In this document: one piece after another, positions 52,597 to 64,000 of the stretch
How the letters are laid out: each line of letters opens with the position of its first letter
Numbering within the stretch: position 1 is the stretch's first letter
From: Micropterus salmoides
Lineage: Eukaryota; Chordata; Actinopteri; Centrarchiformes; Centrarchidae
DNA length: 64,000 bases
Assembly (NCBI RefSeq): GCF_014851395.1
Contig: NW_024041150.1
Span: 1,178,001 to 1,242,000 of the forward strand
Direction: 5' to 3'
Translations under genes and position numbers: made by a program
Notes under the pieces: model-generated
Seen by the model: only the letters and a program-made list of their open reading frames with translations
Databases searched by the model: none
What the model was told of the DNA's origin: nothing

Positions 52597-52808
52597 ATGT
52601 CTGTTAGCCATTAGCTTTTTCAATAGCTTGCCGCTAAGGATAGTGGCTGACAGCCAGTAGAGAATCAAGACAGTATGCTGATGTCACACCTTGCCATAAG
52701 TGCTGCCCTAAAAGGCTGTTCAAAACCAATGTTCTTAGAAGATGCCTTCACTCAAATAATGCTTCTGAGGCAGCTGTCTATTACGATAGCGAGGCGGTGA
52801 GGGACAGT

Positions 52809-52902
52809 GGAGTCCATGTCTCTGCAGTTCAGCTCTGTTTTGGCGGCAAAAGGAGGCCAGAATTATGACCAGCAGGTGGTATTATGTTGTGCTGATCATG
52901 TT
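52809..52902 (+). pseudogene. 3' end of the second Tc1-like transposase plus right inverted repeat (copy B)
   Basis: Counterpart of 34191-34288. The right inverted repeat has lost several single bases here (ggtggtattatgttgtgctg against ggtggtcattatgttatggc in copy A). Confidence 0.7.
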
Positions 52903-53109
52903 TTAACTTTCCTTTGCAACACTTAGTCTCCCAGTTAAATTAAAAGCCCTCTCCAAACGGCAGGACTTACACTTACTGACATAGTAAAAGTACTTGTGTA
53001 TCTTACTAATGTGCGTCTCAACACACATGAATAAAAAACATAATGTACCTAATGTGCAACGAACAGACCCACCAGAAATGTTGTAATGTATGACGAACCC
53101 ATCTGGATG

Positions 53110-53188
53110 TTAAATGTTTCAGGTGTAGGCACAAAATGCAATGCTGCTATTTGAAGAGCCACAGAGAGAAGCACTTCCACGAGTGCCA
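53110..53188. repeat. direct repeat, copy-B equivalent of 34497-34582
   Basis: Same sequence as 34497-34582 minus a few single bases. Confidence 0.7.
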
Positions 53189-56100
53189 CATGTAAGTGCT
53201 GCAGCTGCTAATGAGTGTTGATCACAGTCGGTTCTTGCCTCGGCACGATAGCCACGCTTGTCATGAGTAATCGGGTGCAATATGAAGAAAGAGATTGTCA
53301 GATTGAATCTCATATCTGAAGACACAGGAAATGCTTTCATCTGTGGAGCTGTACAACTACAAAACTAAAGAGCAATATTCCTATTCTTGTAGCCATCACA
53401 CATGTGACATCCACTTTCAGATATTTTCTATAATTTACTTGCACTGAATGAAACAAACAAACTGTGCTGGAGCCATTTTTAAATGCACATCTCAGTCTGC
53501 ACAGACACTGTTGCTCATGTTTGTCACGAGGAAACACTACGAATCAGAATATGCCCTTCAGCATTTCACCATATAAATAAATTTCACTGCTTCATACATG
53601 TGAAAATCACACATGACAGTTTATCAATTACAGTAGATCATGCTCTGTATATCAAAAACTAATAAACACATTTGTGTCAATTGATCTGGCACAACAAGGA
53701 GGCAGGAGATGAACATTTTCCGGAGAGTGCATGACAATATTTTCTATATTCGGACTTCTGTATATATCGAGCTTACACCACAGCTGCTAAAGAAAATGTA
53801 GGTTGTGTTGAAAACATTATTTACAATTTAACTTATAGTGAGGTCCAAGTGTTTGAAGTGTCTTTAATGGACACCTGTCTGCCAATCAGAAATAAGTATT
53901 TTCCATTGTGATGGTATAAAAGACATGACTGTTGGCATTTAGTTTTTTCTCTCCTTATTTTGGTCATTTTAATCAATCATTTTTCACACACATGTTCAAC
54001 AAAGCTTTACATATCAGACAGCTTTTATACCGAACAATATGTCACCAACTTAATCTTCAACTTCTTAGCGGCAACCAATGATTATTTTCATCATCAATTA
54101 ATCTGTCTTAATTATTTTTACCATTAACCAATTAATCATTTGGTCTAAAAATGTTAGAAAACAGTTTTAATTTACAGTGATATAAAACAAAGCTGTTTTT
54201 CAATTTTCATCTAATTAATGAATCGACTTATTGTTTCAGTACTAATTTATAGTAGTGTTTCAATTAAAGAAACCATTAAATGGTTTAATACTGTACATTT
54301 TCACACTCCTTTATATATATTTTATATCTAGATGTTTAGATTTGTATATTTCGCTATATTTTCTACTTTCTATTATTTCTTTTCCTCAATATCTTGATAT
54401 GCAAAGTGAGCAATTGTAACAAATAATTAGTATTTCTGTATTAGTATTTCTACCCAGTGGTTGATAAATAAGATGTTATTATTATTTCTGAAATATCTTA
54501 AGAGCAGAATGAAAGAAATGACAACTCACAGGATATAAAAACGTTTTGTTTTGTCGTTATTAATAATGATTAATTGCATGAAGACTGCTGCCTATACTGA
54601 GCTTGAGTTTCACTCAACTGCTTGACCACTGACGCTTTGTTCTCATTCACAGTCACCAGCTGAGTTTGTAACAGCAGCAGAAGTTTCACATTGAGAGGGC
54701 AAGCAGTCATAATGGCACATAAAATCAATTTTTATCTGTTTCATCCTGTTCTGAGTGCTGTTTTTTTTCCTACAGAAACTCAAGGTTGGCATGTGATGGC
54801 TTTTTCTGTAGCTTTCAAGATCAATATGTGCAGACAGAGGACCATTCCTCTTGAAAAGTATGACCCTGGGCACAAAGAGAGAAATAATATTACATGGGTC
54901 TATTGCATTTGGCATACAGTGTGTCCTAGAAGTGTTTTCTTCTATGTTTTTAAAATAAATGTAAGTGACTGTGGGTCCCCAGAGCAGCTAATACAGCAGC
55001 TGATTATTCCTACTCTCCTGCAGAGAAAATATCCTGCCAAAAGGTAGACAGAACATTAAATCCATAATGTTGTTTTTTGTCTCTTCTTCCTTAGTTTTTT
55101 TTTTTTTTCATAAAACCAGTTTTGGTCACGCTTCTGAAACAAAACTGCCCTAGATTGAGATATTTCACCTCCAGCTGCTCCATCAGAGCTCCACCAGCCA
55201 GCAGGGTAGCACTGGGCAGCTCCCGGAGCTTTATATCCAGATGTGATCTGCTGGATCAATATCTGGACCAATCACTGCCTATTGTAACGATTGCTGTCTG
55301 CTAAGTAAAGCCGGCCAAATCCATTAGCTCATTGTGATGTTTAATATGTAAGATACTGTTACATGTCTATGAACAACTAAGCTTCATGGAAAGACAGCAC
55401 AGGCATCAACAACATGTATTTGAAGAGTAGGTTGATTGTTTAGACTTTTCAACATCCAAATCACATTTTCTTGTCAGCCTCTACGAACCTCTCTTTGGGT
55501 AAAGCTTGCTGTATGGTCTGATATTTGTCTCAGTAGAATCTGAGTTTGAATAATTTAGATCTGAATTTGAATTGCTCAACCTGAATAACTGTATTAAAAA
55601 CTGAATTTGAACAGCATAATTTGAAATTGAATTTATTACTTTGAAACTGAATTCTAATAAACTTGAAACAAAATGTAATATTATGAAACTGAATTCAGTT
55701 GCAACTGAAACTATATTTTAGCTCACTAAAAATTCAACTCTTATATATATAAGCAGCTGTTCAGCTTGTTTTGGAGAGGAGACCAACTTCAGCTCTGTGT
55801 AAAAACTTTCTGACTGATGAAAACTTAAAACAACTCAGGTCCCAGTATTTAGCATTACTCCATCAGCTGTTCGCTGTAAACACACTACTGCAGCTGGCTG
55901 CTATTTCCGAGCAATACATTCAATGCCGACGTACATGTGTGCTATTTGACTGTTGATTGTGATTTATTGGTTTGCAAACAACGGTGGAAAAGAGAGGAGC
56001 AGTCACAGAAAAACAACAGACATTCTCCAGTTAAAGCCAGTAGCCTCTACTCACCCATCAGAGTTTCACCACAAGGCAACAGTCCTTTTCAACACAACGT

Positions 56101-56204
56101 GATGTTCATTTAGGTCCCATTTAGTGGAAAATAGCCGATAAAGCAGCGTACGCTTTAGGGTGGGACAAACTTGCGGGTATTCAAGCGTCACTTTTTTAGC
56201 ATGG

Positions 56205-56634
56205 TGAAGCATGACAAAAGGCACCAACCATGATCTTTGCCTAAACCAGAATCATCTGCAGCTCAACGTGACAAAGACTAAGGAGCTGGTTGTGGATCTA
56301 AGGAAAACCAAAACAACAGTGACCCCTGTTTCCATCCAGGGGGTCAGTGTGGACACTGTGGAGGACTACAAGAACCTGGGAGTGCACATGGACAATAAAC
56401 TGGACTGGGCCAAAAACTAAAGCTCTCTAGAGGAAGGGTCAGAGCCGTCTCTATTGAGGAGGCTGAGGTCCCTCAACATGTGCCGGACGATGCTGAGGAT
56501 GTTTTATCTCTGTGGTGGCCACAGTGAGTCTGTGGTGGCCAGTGCTATCCTGTTTGCCTTTGCATGCTGGGGCAGCAGGTTGAAGGTAGCGGACGCTGAG
56601 AGACTCAACAAACAGATCCGCAAATCACTCTGAG
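56205..56634 (+). pseudogene. LINE reverse transcriptase C-terminal fragment (copy B)
   Basis: Counterpart of 37605-38034 with the same internal stop after KLDWAKN. Identical by eye. Confidence 0.82.
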
Positions 56635-58637
56635 ATGGATTTGTGATCTGAGGCTGTATTGATAAACTTCATTTGAGTGGACCACAAGACCACCTTGCCT
56701 GAGCTGTAAACCCTAACCGTGAATGGCAGTACTATGCAAAACACTATTTGATGTTAAAACAGTATCAACATCACCAACATCAGATTAGTTCATATTCATA
56801 CATCATAAAAACAGGATTTTGAAGAGGAATCTTAGAGCAGCAGCCTCTTTAGTCGTTGTTGTGCTTTGATTACAGACACATTTTGACAAAGATTGAACTT
56901 GTCTGAGGTTTTCACATACTTTCATGTTTTACAGCAAGTGTCTGACCCTGACTGATTTATCTGCCAAAGACAAATTTTACTGCCATTTTCCTCTTGACAG
57001 GCTGTAATTTTGCACCTCGCCTGTAACCAATTTACATTTTTGGTTTTATACTGAGGATCATAAAATCCTCATCAGTTGCTCTTGCTGTGTAAAGGGGCTT
57101 TCAGATGGGACACAGTGTCCAGAAAGATTGACAAGAAGTGAAGTACAAAGGAGAGGGCAGGAGAGAGGGGCTAGTAAAATTAGAAATTAGAAATTAGAAT
57201 AAAGCAAAGAGAAATATACTCAAACACATTTTAAAGCTTAAAACAGCAATTGGTATTCAGTGTAATGTAGTAGTCTGAATTCTGTTCAACAAGTGATCTT
57301 GTTTGTGAAACAATTGTGTGTCTTAAATTTTGGCTGGTTAGATACTGGTTACTGAGCTGGCCTGGTAGAAAAACCTGTTACATGTCATTTTGATGATTAA
57401 TTTTGTCCTGCTGTTTGTTTATATATCCCTGAGCATTGATCAGGAATGTTAACTTCATGGCTATCTTCGGCTCTTGATGCCTCACTGTCTGCACTCATCT
57501 GCACATCGGGACAGAGCCTAGTTTCTGAAATTACAAACATTTTTTATCTTTCATTTATAGCTCTTTAATCTTTTATCTTTCATTTTACACTCTGCTTTCT
57601 TGCCATCTGAAAGAAAATGTTGTTAAACATCTGTAAACCGTAAGCAAAAATATTTAAGCTAGAAAAACTAAATAGAAGAAATAGCTGCAGGCTGGGTAAA
57701 ATGTTCCTGGAAAAACTGCATTTTTGTGTCATACTACAGTATTTGTGACAGTAATAGTAATATTAATGCAGTTTGGAGAAGCCGCCTTTGCTTCAGTACA
57801 CACAGACATCTTCAGGAGTGAATTTCTAGTGGAAAACCACGTTAAATTTTGGTATTTCAATTCCCCAGTGTCACCATGGATGCCTCCTTTTTGTCTGTGT
57901 GGAGGTTTAGAGTGCGCGACAATGTGATGCTTATCTGAGAGCAGATTCATAAGGAGGATCATAACCCTGCTGGGTTATGTGAATACTTTCCTGTATTGTG
58001 GTTTTGACTCCCAGCTCTGAGAGCGATGTTTTATCTCTCCACCAATTTCACAAATATTTCAAGAAGACAGCAAAGTACATATAAACAAGTTCCTGGCTGC
58101 TCGTGTTTCTGTCCCCATCATCACCCATCTCATTACCTGCAGCATTATTCATCAATACTCCCACCTCGATACCCCTCTCTTTCACCAGCAGCACACATAT
58201 ACCCCCACTGGGGAGGATAGCAGTCTCTGACAAGCCCAGAGTAAATGGGCACCTCATCTTAGTGTGTGTGTGTGTGTGTGTGTGTGACAAGTGCTGACAG
58301 TCCAGGAGCTTGGCCTCGTACAAGGTCAGCATCTGTGAGTTTCATCAGTGTGTGTGTGTGTGTGTGTCTACAAACAATATACCACCTGTGCCCCCCTGCC
58401 ATGCCCGCACCCAGCAGATGCTCTGAAAGTCATACTCAGTCTTATACATGCACACACACACACATACACACACACACACACATACACACACCTAGTCATG
58501 AGTACCATGCTGAGTTATCAAAGTCAGCGGAGGTTGGTTGTAGTGTTATGAGTGTGATAAATATGATAAAATATGGACCATAAATTCAGCTCATATGGAG
58601 GGAGGACAGGTCTTAAAGGCTCACAAACACACACACA

Positions 58638-60443
58638 GTGCGTTCCATTTACCTCTGAAGTCGGAGTACGGAATTGGGAATGATGTTACACCCGAGTTGA
58701 TGGCGTTCCAGTTAACAAGTTGGAAAACCTCGCTCGGCCAGCCATTGTTTACAACTAGCCAGGGGTGCGTTTCCCAAAAGCATCATTGCTAGCTATGGTA
58801 GCAACTTCCTTAGTTGGAACTATGCAGTTGTGAAGCAATAGTTTCCCAAAACCCTAGTTCGAGTTGCATAGTTCGAACTACAGCTCCTCACCTGTGGTTA
58901 GAAGTTTAGTTCCTGGTGACTACGTCATAGATAGCAGAAAATGCAGTTATATATAATAATGTGAGCAAGCATGGGATGTTTGATAATCTTGCTTTACAAA
59001 CATATTTCAGTTGAAGTTTTCTTTTTTAATGTAGTTGTAAAACTTCTTTTAAATGTATTTGTCGGATCATGGGTCAGGATGCAGCGATTACCGGATTTCG
59101 CTATTAACCGCACTTCAAAACGTCATGGTTAATTAATAATAACAAAAAACAAAAACAAAGTTACAGGAGCGGTGCACCAGCTTAAGTGCTGTGCTAATCA
59201 GAGGCTACTGCACACTGGCTAAACTATGACAGAGGGATCAAACTGTGAAGCTTTAGTTCCACCATAGAAACGGCTGAAGTCAGCAGTGTGGGAGCAGGTA
59301 CACCATGTCTGACCAGGGCCTTTCTGAAGATGACGGATCATGTGTTTAAAAACTTGCCGTTAAAAGGTTGCTGCTGAAGGAGCTAATAACTACATTAAAC
59401 TCGATGCAGCACCTGCGGGATCACCACCCAGCTTTGCACGCCCGAGTAAAGGTAGACCTAATACATTATATTAAATAACGTAGCAAGTTGGTAGGGAATT
59501 AAATATAAACGTGTCACTTGCAATCAATGCCGTAGCGGTCGAGCTTTCAGTGCAATGTAGAACTGTAGTACAATTATCACGTGAGGTGAACTCGCGAGGA
59601 AGGAAAAAAGGGCGACACATAATCGTCAGATGTTCCAAGTGGGGCGAACAGGAACTTGAGAGGATTTTGGTCCCCTTTGGGCTACACCAGTTGTTGTTTA
59701 TTATGAAACTGACTCCTCCGCCTCTTGTTTTACCGGACTCTTCTGTTCTGTCCAAGCGAAAGACTGGAGTAACCGCTGTGTCCGGTACGAGGGAAGTCAG
59801 CCATGTTTCCGACAGACAAAAGATGTTACAGTCCCTTATGTCCCGCTGGAACGTTATCCTGGCTCTGAAGTCATCCAACTTATTTTCTAGAGATTGGACG
59901 TTTGCGACCAGGATACTCGGCAAAGGTGGTCGATGGGCCTGAGATTTAGGCATAATATCACAAAGTTTTTGGGAGTTTCCTGCTGTGAAAAACAGACAAA
60001 CACAGGTGGAAACATGTTGTTGGTTCAAACTAAGTTAGTTCAAACCACGGTGGTTCCAACAAGGTACGACAGTTTTGGGAAATGGTCGTACTTCAGATGT
60101 TGGTTAGTTTAACGATGCATCGTACGAAGATGCTACCTTCCATGGTTGTATGGAGCCATTGTTACACGGTTTGGTAAAAAAAAACACATCCACGGACAGC
60201 AGTTGGACAGCACTTTGTGTAGGAAAATGTATATGAGACACAAGTACACAGAAGTGCTAATAAACTACAGCTTTCACTAACTGTTGATACATGTTGAAGC
60301 AGCCGTCTTCGATCACAAAGTCGGGGTAGTGCGGTTCTTCTGACTTTCTGACAAGTTGGAAATCCAACTTAAGGGGGCATTCCCTTTGAAATTTCCGACT
60401 TTGAACTCAGAAATTCCGACTTCCCATGTCAAATGGAAAGCAC
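58638..60443. mobile_element. DNA element with imperfect terminal inverted repeats (copy B)
   Basis: Counterpart of 40036-41853. It differs by an insertion of about 11-12 bases near 58869 (gttcgaacta) and by a shorter stretch near 59140-59160. Confidence 0.55.
59480..60012 (-). pseudogene. LINE apurinic-type endonuclease fragment (copy B)
   Basis: Counterpart of 40950-41421. Here the frame stays open a little further (CRPFFLPREFTSRDN), because one extra A near 59608 removes the frameshift present in copy A. Still truncated and non-functional. Confidence 0.85.
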
Positions 60444-60590
60444 CAATACACCAATACACATACATCTTGGGACAGCTGTATTGAGTTTTGAATTAAATGT
60501 GGGTGCAAACAACGAAACACTGAATCAAGTCTTCTTTCAGAGGCAGCTGATTTTGTTCAATCTAGTCGTGAAGTGACAGAATCACATCTT

Positions 60591-62565
60591 TTTTTTTTTT
60601 TTTTTTTTTAAACCTGTCCTGCCCAGCAGCCTGGTATAGAGTATAATGACCTGGATACCATATTGTGCCAGACAGATTTTACTTTAACAAGAGAGTATTA
60701 AAATACTCCTTTGTCTGTTTTATTATTTATTTAATTATGTATTGATTTGTCACCGGGCCGACAGGGGGGCAGACACGGGGATGGGGGGGCACAAACAGAC
60801 AGCACAGAGAAAGGACAACACCTGCAAGAGAAGGGGAAAGGGGGATGGAGGGTGGGGACAACAGGGAAAAGCTGTGGGAAACACCAATTGCAGAAAGCAA
60901 CGAAACCTGCAAGAGAACAGAGAGGGGGGCTTGGGGAGGAGAAAAACAACAACAAACAAACACAAACAAAAAAAACAATAAAAATAATTATAATAGTAAA
61001 AGACAACCAGCCGAACAGCAGCAATAAACAGCTGACATATTAATGACATATTAAGACAACTAAGAGAACAATGAAAACAAGAAACAGTCACACACACTAA
61101 ATAAGCAACACAACACAGCCACGAGAGCTGGAATAATAATTAATTTAAATAAGTAACTGAAAGAAAGCATCAGGAATATTCTACCAGGGACAACCTAAGT
61201 TTGTTTGTGTCTGTGTGTGTCTGTGTGCGTGTGGGTGAATGTGTCTGTATGTGTGTGTGTGTACATGTGTGTGCGCATAAGCCTGTTAAAGAATGTAGTT
61301 GTTAGTGAGAGTGGGACGCCACGACTGTAACAGGCAGTAGCCAATAGGGGTGGAAGAAAGAAAGAGAATAAATCAAATCAAAAAAAAACAAAGACTCCCA
61401 GATGCACCGCGATGCAAACGCAGAAGACCCCGACCCAAATGCCAGTTGACAACGTAATGCCGACGGAACGCAAAAGAGGAAGAGCAGCGCCCAGACCGAC
61501 CGCGGCGCGGACACAACATAGACCAGTGGCCCCCCCCATCCAGCACCCCACCGCCGCGCAGCAAACAACCACAATGCCCAAATGCCACGCAATCATCAAC
61601 ACCAATGCACAAGTGACGAGCCCAACGCGCACACTGCGCGAGCACGGCAACACCCATGCCCAGCAGCCCCCCCGCGAATCCCGCGTGCGAGGTCGGGCAA
61701 ATGAGAGAGAGCAAACGGAACAACACGACAGCGAAAGCCAGCGGAGAGAAACACCAGCAGCAAGTCCCAGCCCGGCAGCAAACGCGCCGCACAGGTCACC
61801 GTGCACCCGCCAATAAAAGTCCACCGTCCCCCAACCGCCGGAAAAAACTAAGGCCGCGGCGCCAGCCGACATCCCCCATGCCCAGCGCGCCCCCGGCAAA
61901 CCACCAGCCAAACCAGCAACGAGGCAAAATCAACTAGCTCAGCTGCATGCCACCAACAACCCACCCATCCATCAAGGGCCGAGAACTCCAGGCACAAACC
62001 CAGAACAAACCAGAGCACAGCCCTGCCCCGCACCCACACTGCACATCCCGAAAACTAACTATATACCTCAGTATCCAGAGGGGTCCAACAACTGGCCGAC
62101 AGAGAAATGGGCAAGCACGGATCCGAGGCCAACGAAGCAAAACAGGAACGCAAACAGGTCCCTCCAAGCCAACGAGGAGATGCCTCCCCCGGACTCCAAT
62201 GCACAAACTAAACGCCCAGCAGCCATCCAGAGACCCTGCCCAGGGAAAAGTATAATGCATCAAGATGCATCGACAATCGCCCCACAATCCCACCGCAGCC
62301 CACCAAACCGCAATTGGATCAACCGCACAGAGACCCCCACCCCCAGAAGCCAGGACACCCTGCGACCCCCCAAAGCGCAAAGGACCCCAGACCGCATGTC
62401 CAGGGGGAAGCTGTACCCCGCCCCAAGGAAGAACAGCAGAAAGCCGTGCCGGGAAGCTCGCTACCGCCAGGAGCGATAACGCGGGAGAACCAGGCCAACG
62501 GTCCCCCAGCCCAGCCAGAGGCATCCCTCCCTACAGTGCAGCCAGTGACAGCAGCCCCCGAGGCC
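60591..62565 (-). mobile_element. 2-kb retroposon with poly(A) tail, minus strand (copy B)
   Basis: Counterpart of 42001-43997, 1975 bp, flanked by the same 16-bp duplications at 60575-60590 and 62566-62581. It lacks an 18-base stretch present in copy A (about 42748-42765) and differs by several one-base indels that shift the apparent reading frames. Confidence 0.82.
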
Positions 62566-62581
62566 GACAGAATCACATCTT

Positions 62582-64000
62582 ACTTGATTACGTAACACTG
62601 GCTCTGCGTAAATGCTCGGCCACACCATTTAGTAGGATAACCAGTTTGTCCTCCTTTAAAAGTACAAGGTACAAGAAAAACAAATAAACTAGCTCTAATT
62701 TACTTAGTCTTGGAAATCATAAAAAAGAAATATAACTAACATAGATGTACTGGATGCTGCCTTTGAGATTATAGACAGCAAAAATGTTTAAAACTGAGAT
62801 TGTAACAATCAACAATGTGCAGTCGTTGCTCATTTCCTTTCCACTCATTCTTTAAATAACTGATACGCTAAAAAAAATAAGATCCTCACTTAAATATCAC
62901 TTTCGCCATTGTCTTTCACTTCTGCACTGGATTTCAGACCAGTACTTAATGACTAATTAAGTACAACAGCCAATATTAAGTCACACAATTATATTCTGAT
63001 GTTGACCAAATATAAACTACATACTTTGTTTTCCTGGCGGGTCAGGATAGAACCTCATCCTCTAATAACAAAAACTAAATTGATCTGAATTTTATTAACA
63101 CTTCAATAAAAGCGTCTGGTATGTCAAGACAGAATGTTTGAATTTTAAGCAGGGCGAAAAAAGCGCAGCACGACGGGAGGCAATACTGTGACAGCAAGAG
63201 CCAGAGGGAGGCATTATTGTTATGGTCTCCCTTGGTGGTGACTCGCTTGCAATCCTGCATTGCTATTAGAGAGCAACATAAAAATAAAATCAGATTAAAT
63301 GCACATGACAGGAGGCAAAGTCTCCAACTGAAGTCAAGTTTATGACAAGCTTGTGTCATTTACCGTGACTGCATGATTTATTTGGCCTTGCTGGGAGTGG
63401 AGGAGGCAAGCTGGGAGTTTTCTAATTCCTTTCTCCGTCATTTCTACAGCCATCAGTCAAAGCCGCCAGAGAGCAGGGGCTAAATGTGAATGCTCGATAA
63501 GTGGGCTATTAAAGCTGCCAAGTTACATTTCCAGTCTTTGTTATTTCTAGCCTCATTTGAGATTTACGTTTTGAACTTCTGCATTCTTGTTTCAGCCTTT
63601 TTGAACAGACCGGCAGCTCTGTTTTTTCTGTTTATTTCGCACTCTGTGGTATCAAATGCTGGGCCAGAGATTAGCAACCAGTTCAGACTGACACGAGATC
63701 TCGTTGTAATTATGGGAGACGAAATCCTAATTTGCTCATTCACCCTTCTTATCCAATCTGTTCTCACTCCCAAGTCATCAGATATGGGTGCATGGTCAAG
63801 ACTGGGAAGACCTTTAGCGTCATTGTTGAACGCTAAAAGTAAGCTTAGAATAAACATAAAGTCAGACTAAAGGTTATGGTTGTAATCTTTACCAGTATAC
63901 TGTGCTCGTAAAATAAATTTTTAGGGCATAAGCGACTAACATGACTTCCTCCTTAGCTCCTGCCATTAGAGGTCACCGCCTAACAACAAACGGTATTATT
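62582..64000. other. intergenic DNA, copy B
   Basis: Counterpart of 44014-45434. No gene recognised. Confidence 0.5.

Larger units (their letters stand above)
52597..64000. repeat. large duplication, copy B (continues beyond the window)
   Basis: Near-identical to 33979-45434 and in the same orientation, starting at the first base after the N gap. The first 0.8 kb carries many one-base deletions relative to copy A. Further right, differences are sparse substitutions and a few 5-25 base indels. All repeats and gene fragments in copy A have a counterpart here. Confidence 0.97.

Noticed and set aside
52012..52668. Reading frames of about 200 codons across the N gap
   Set aside because: They consist almost entirely of unknown bases.

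Overview
The window is animal nuclear DNA, most likely from a percomorph teleost. Two spliced protein-coding genes with canonical GT-AG introns sit at the left end. The rest is intergenic DNA rich in repeats of kinds common in ray-finned fish: Tc1/mariner elements, hAT-type MITEs, solo LTRs, LINE fragments and long CA/GT microsatellites. There is no bacterial, CRISPR or operon-like content, and I found no new multi-gene system.

Layout. (1) 585-6600, plus strand: the 3' nine exons of rbm45, an RNA-binding protein with several RRMs; its first exon lies left of the window. (2) 6600-8550: short intergenic DNA with a MITE. (3) 8550-18730, minus strand: complete zc3h15 (the DRG1 partner DFRP1), 11 coding exons and 430 residues. 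The two genes are convergent, with 3' ends about 2 kb apart. (4) 18.9-34.3 kb: a gene-free stretch of nested transposons. It holds a dead Tc1 element (19.14-20.96 kb) split by a hAT MITE with an 8-bp target duplication, a second copy of that MITE near 29.8 kb, LINE tails, a microsatellite cluster at 27.4-28.1 kb, and another Tc1-like element (31.04-34.29 kb) broken by a solo LTR with a perfect 5-bp target duplication and by hAT-like DNA. (5) 34.0-45.4 kb (copy A): LINE fragments on both strands, an element with terminal inverted repeats, and a 2-kb GC-rich retroposon with a poly(A) tail and 16-bp target duplications. (6) 45.4-52.1 kb: a second solo LTR and further MITEs. (7) 52097-52596: exactly 500 N. 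(8) 52597-64000 (copy B): a near-identical second copy of 33979-45434.

The most consequential observation is that copy B starts immediately after the N gap and carries many one-base deletions in its first 0.8 kb. That looks more like an unpurged second haplotype or overlapping contig end than a true tandem duplication. Everything in copy B should therefore be counted with caution.

The two genes are both RNA-related (RBM45 in RNA binding, ZC3H15 on translating ribosomes with DRG1). Nothing in the sequence shows that they act together.
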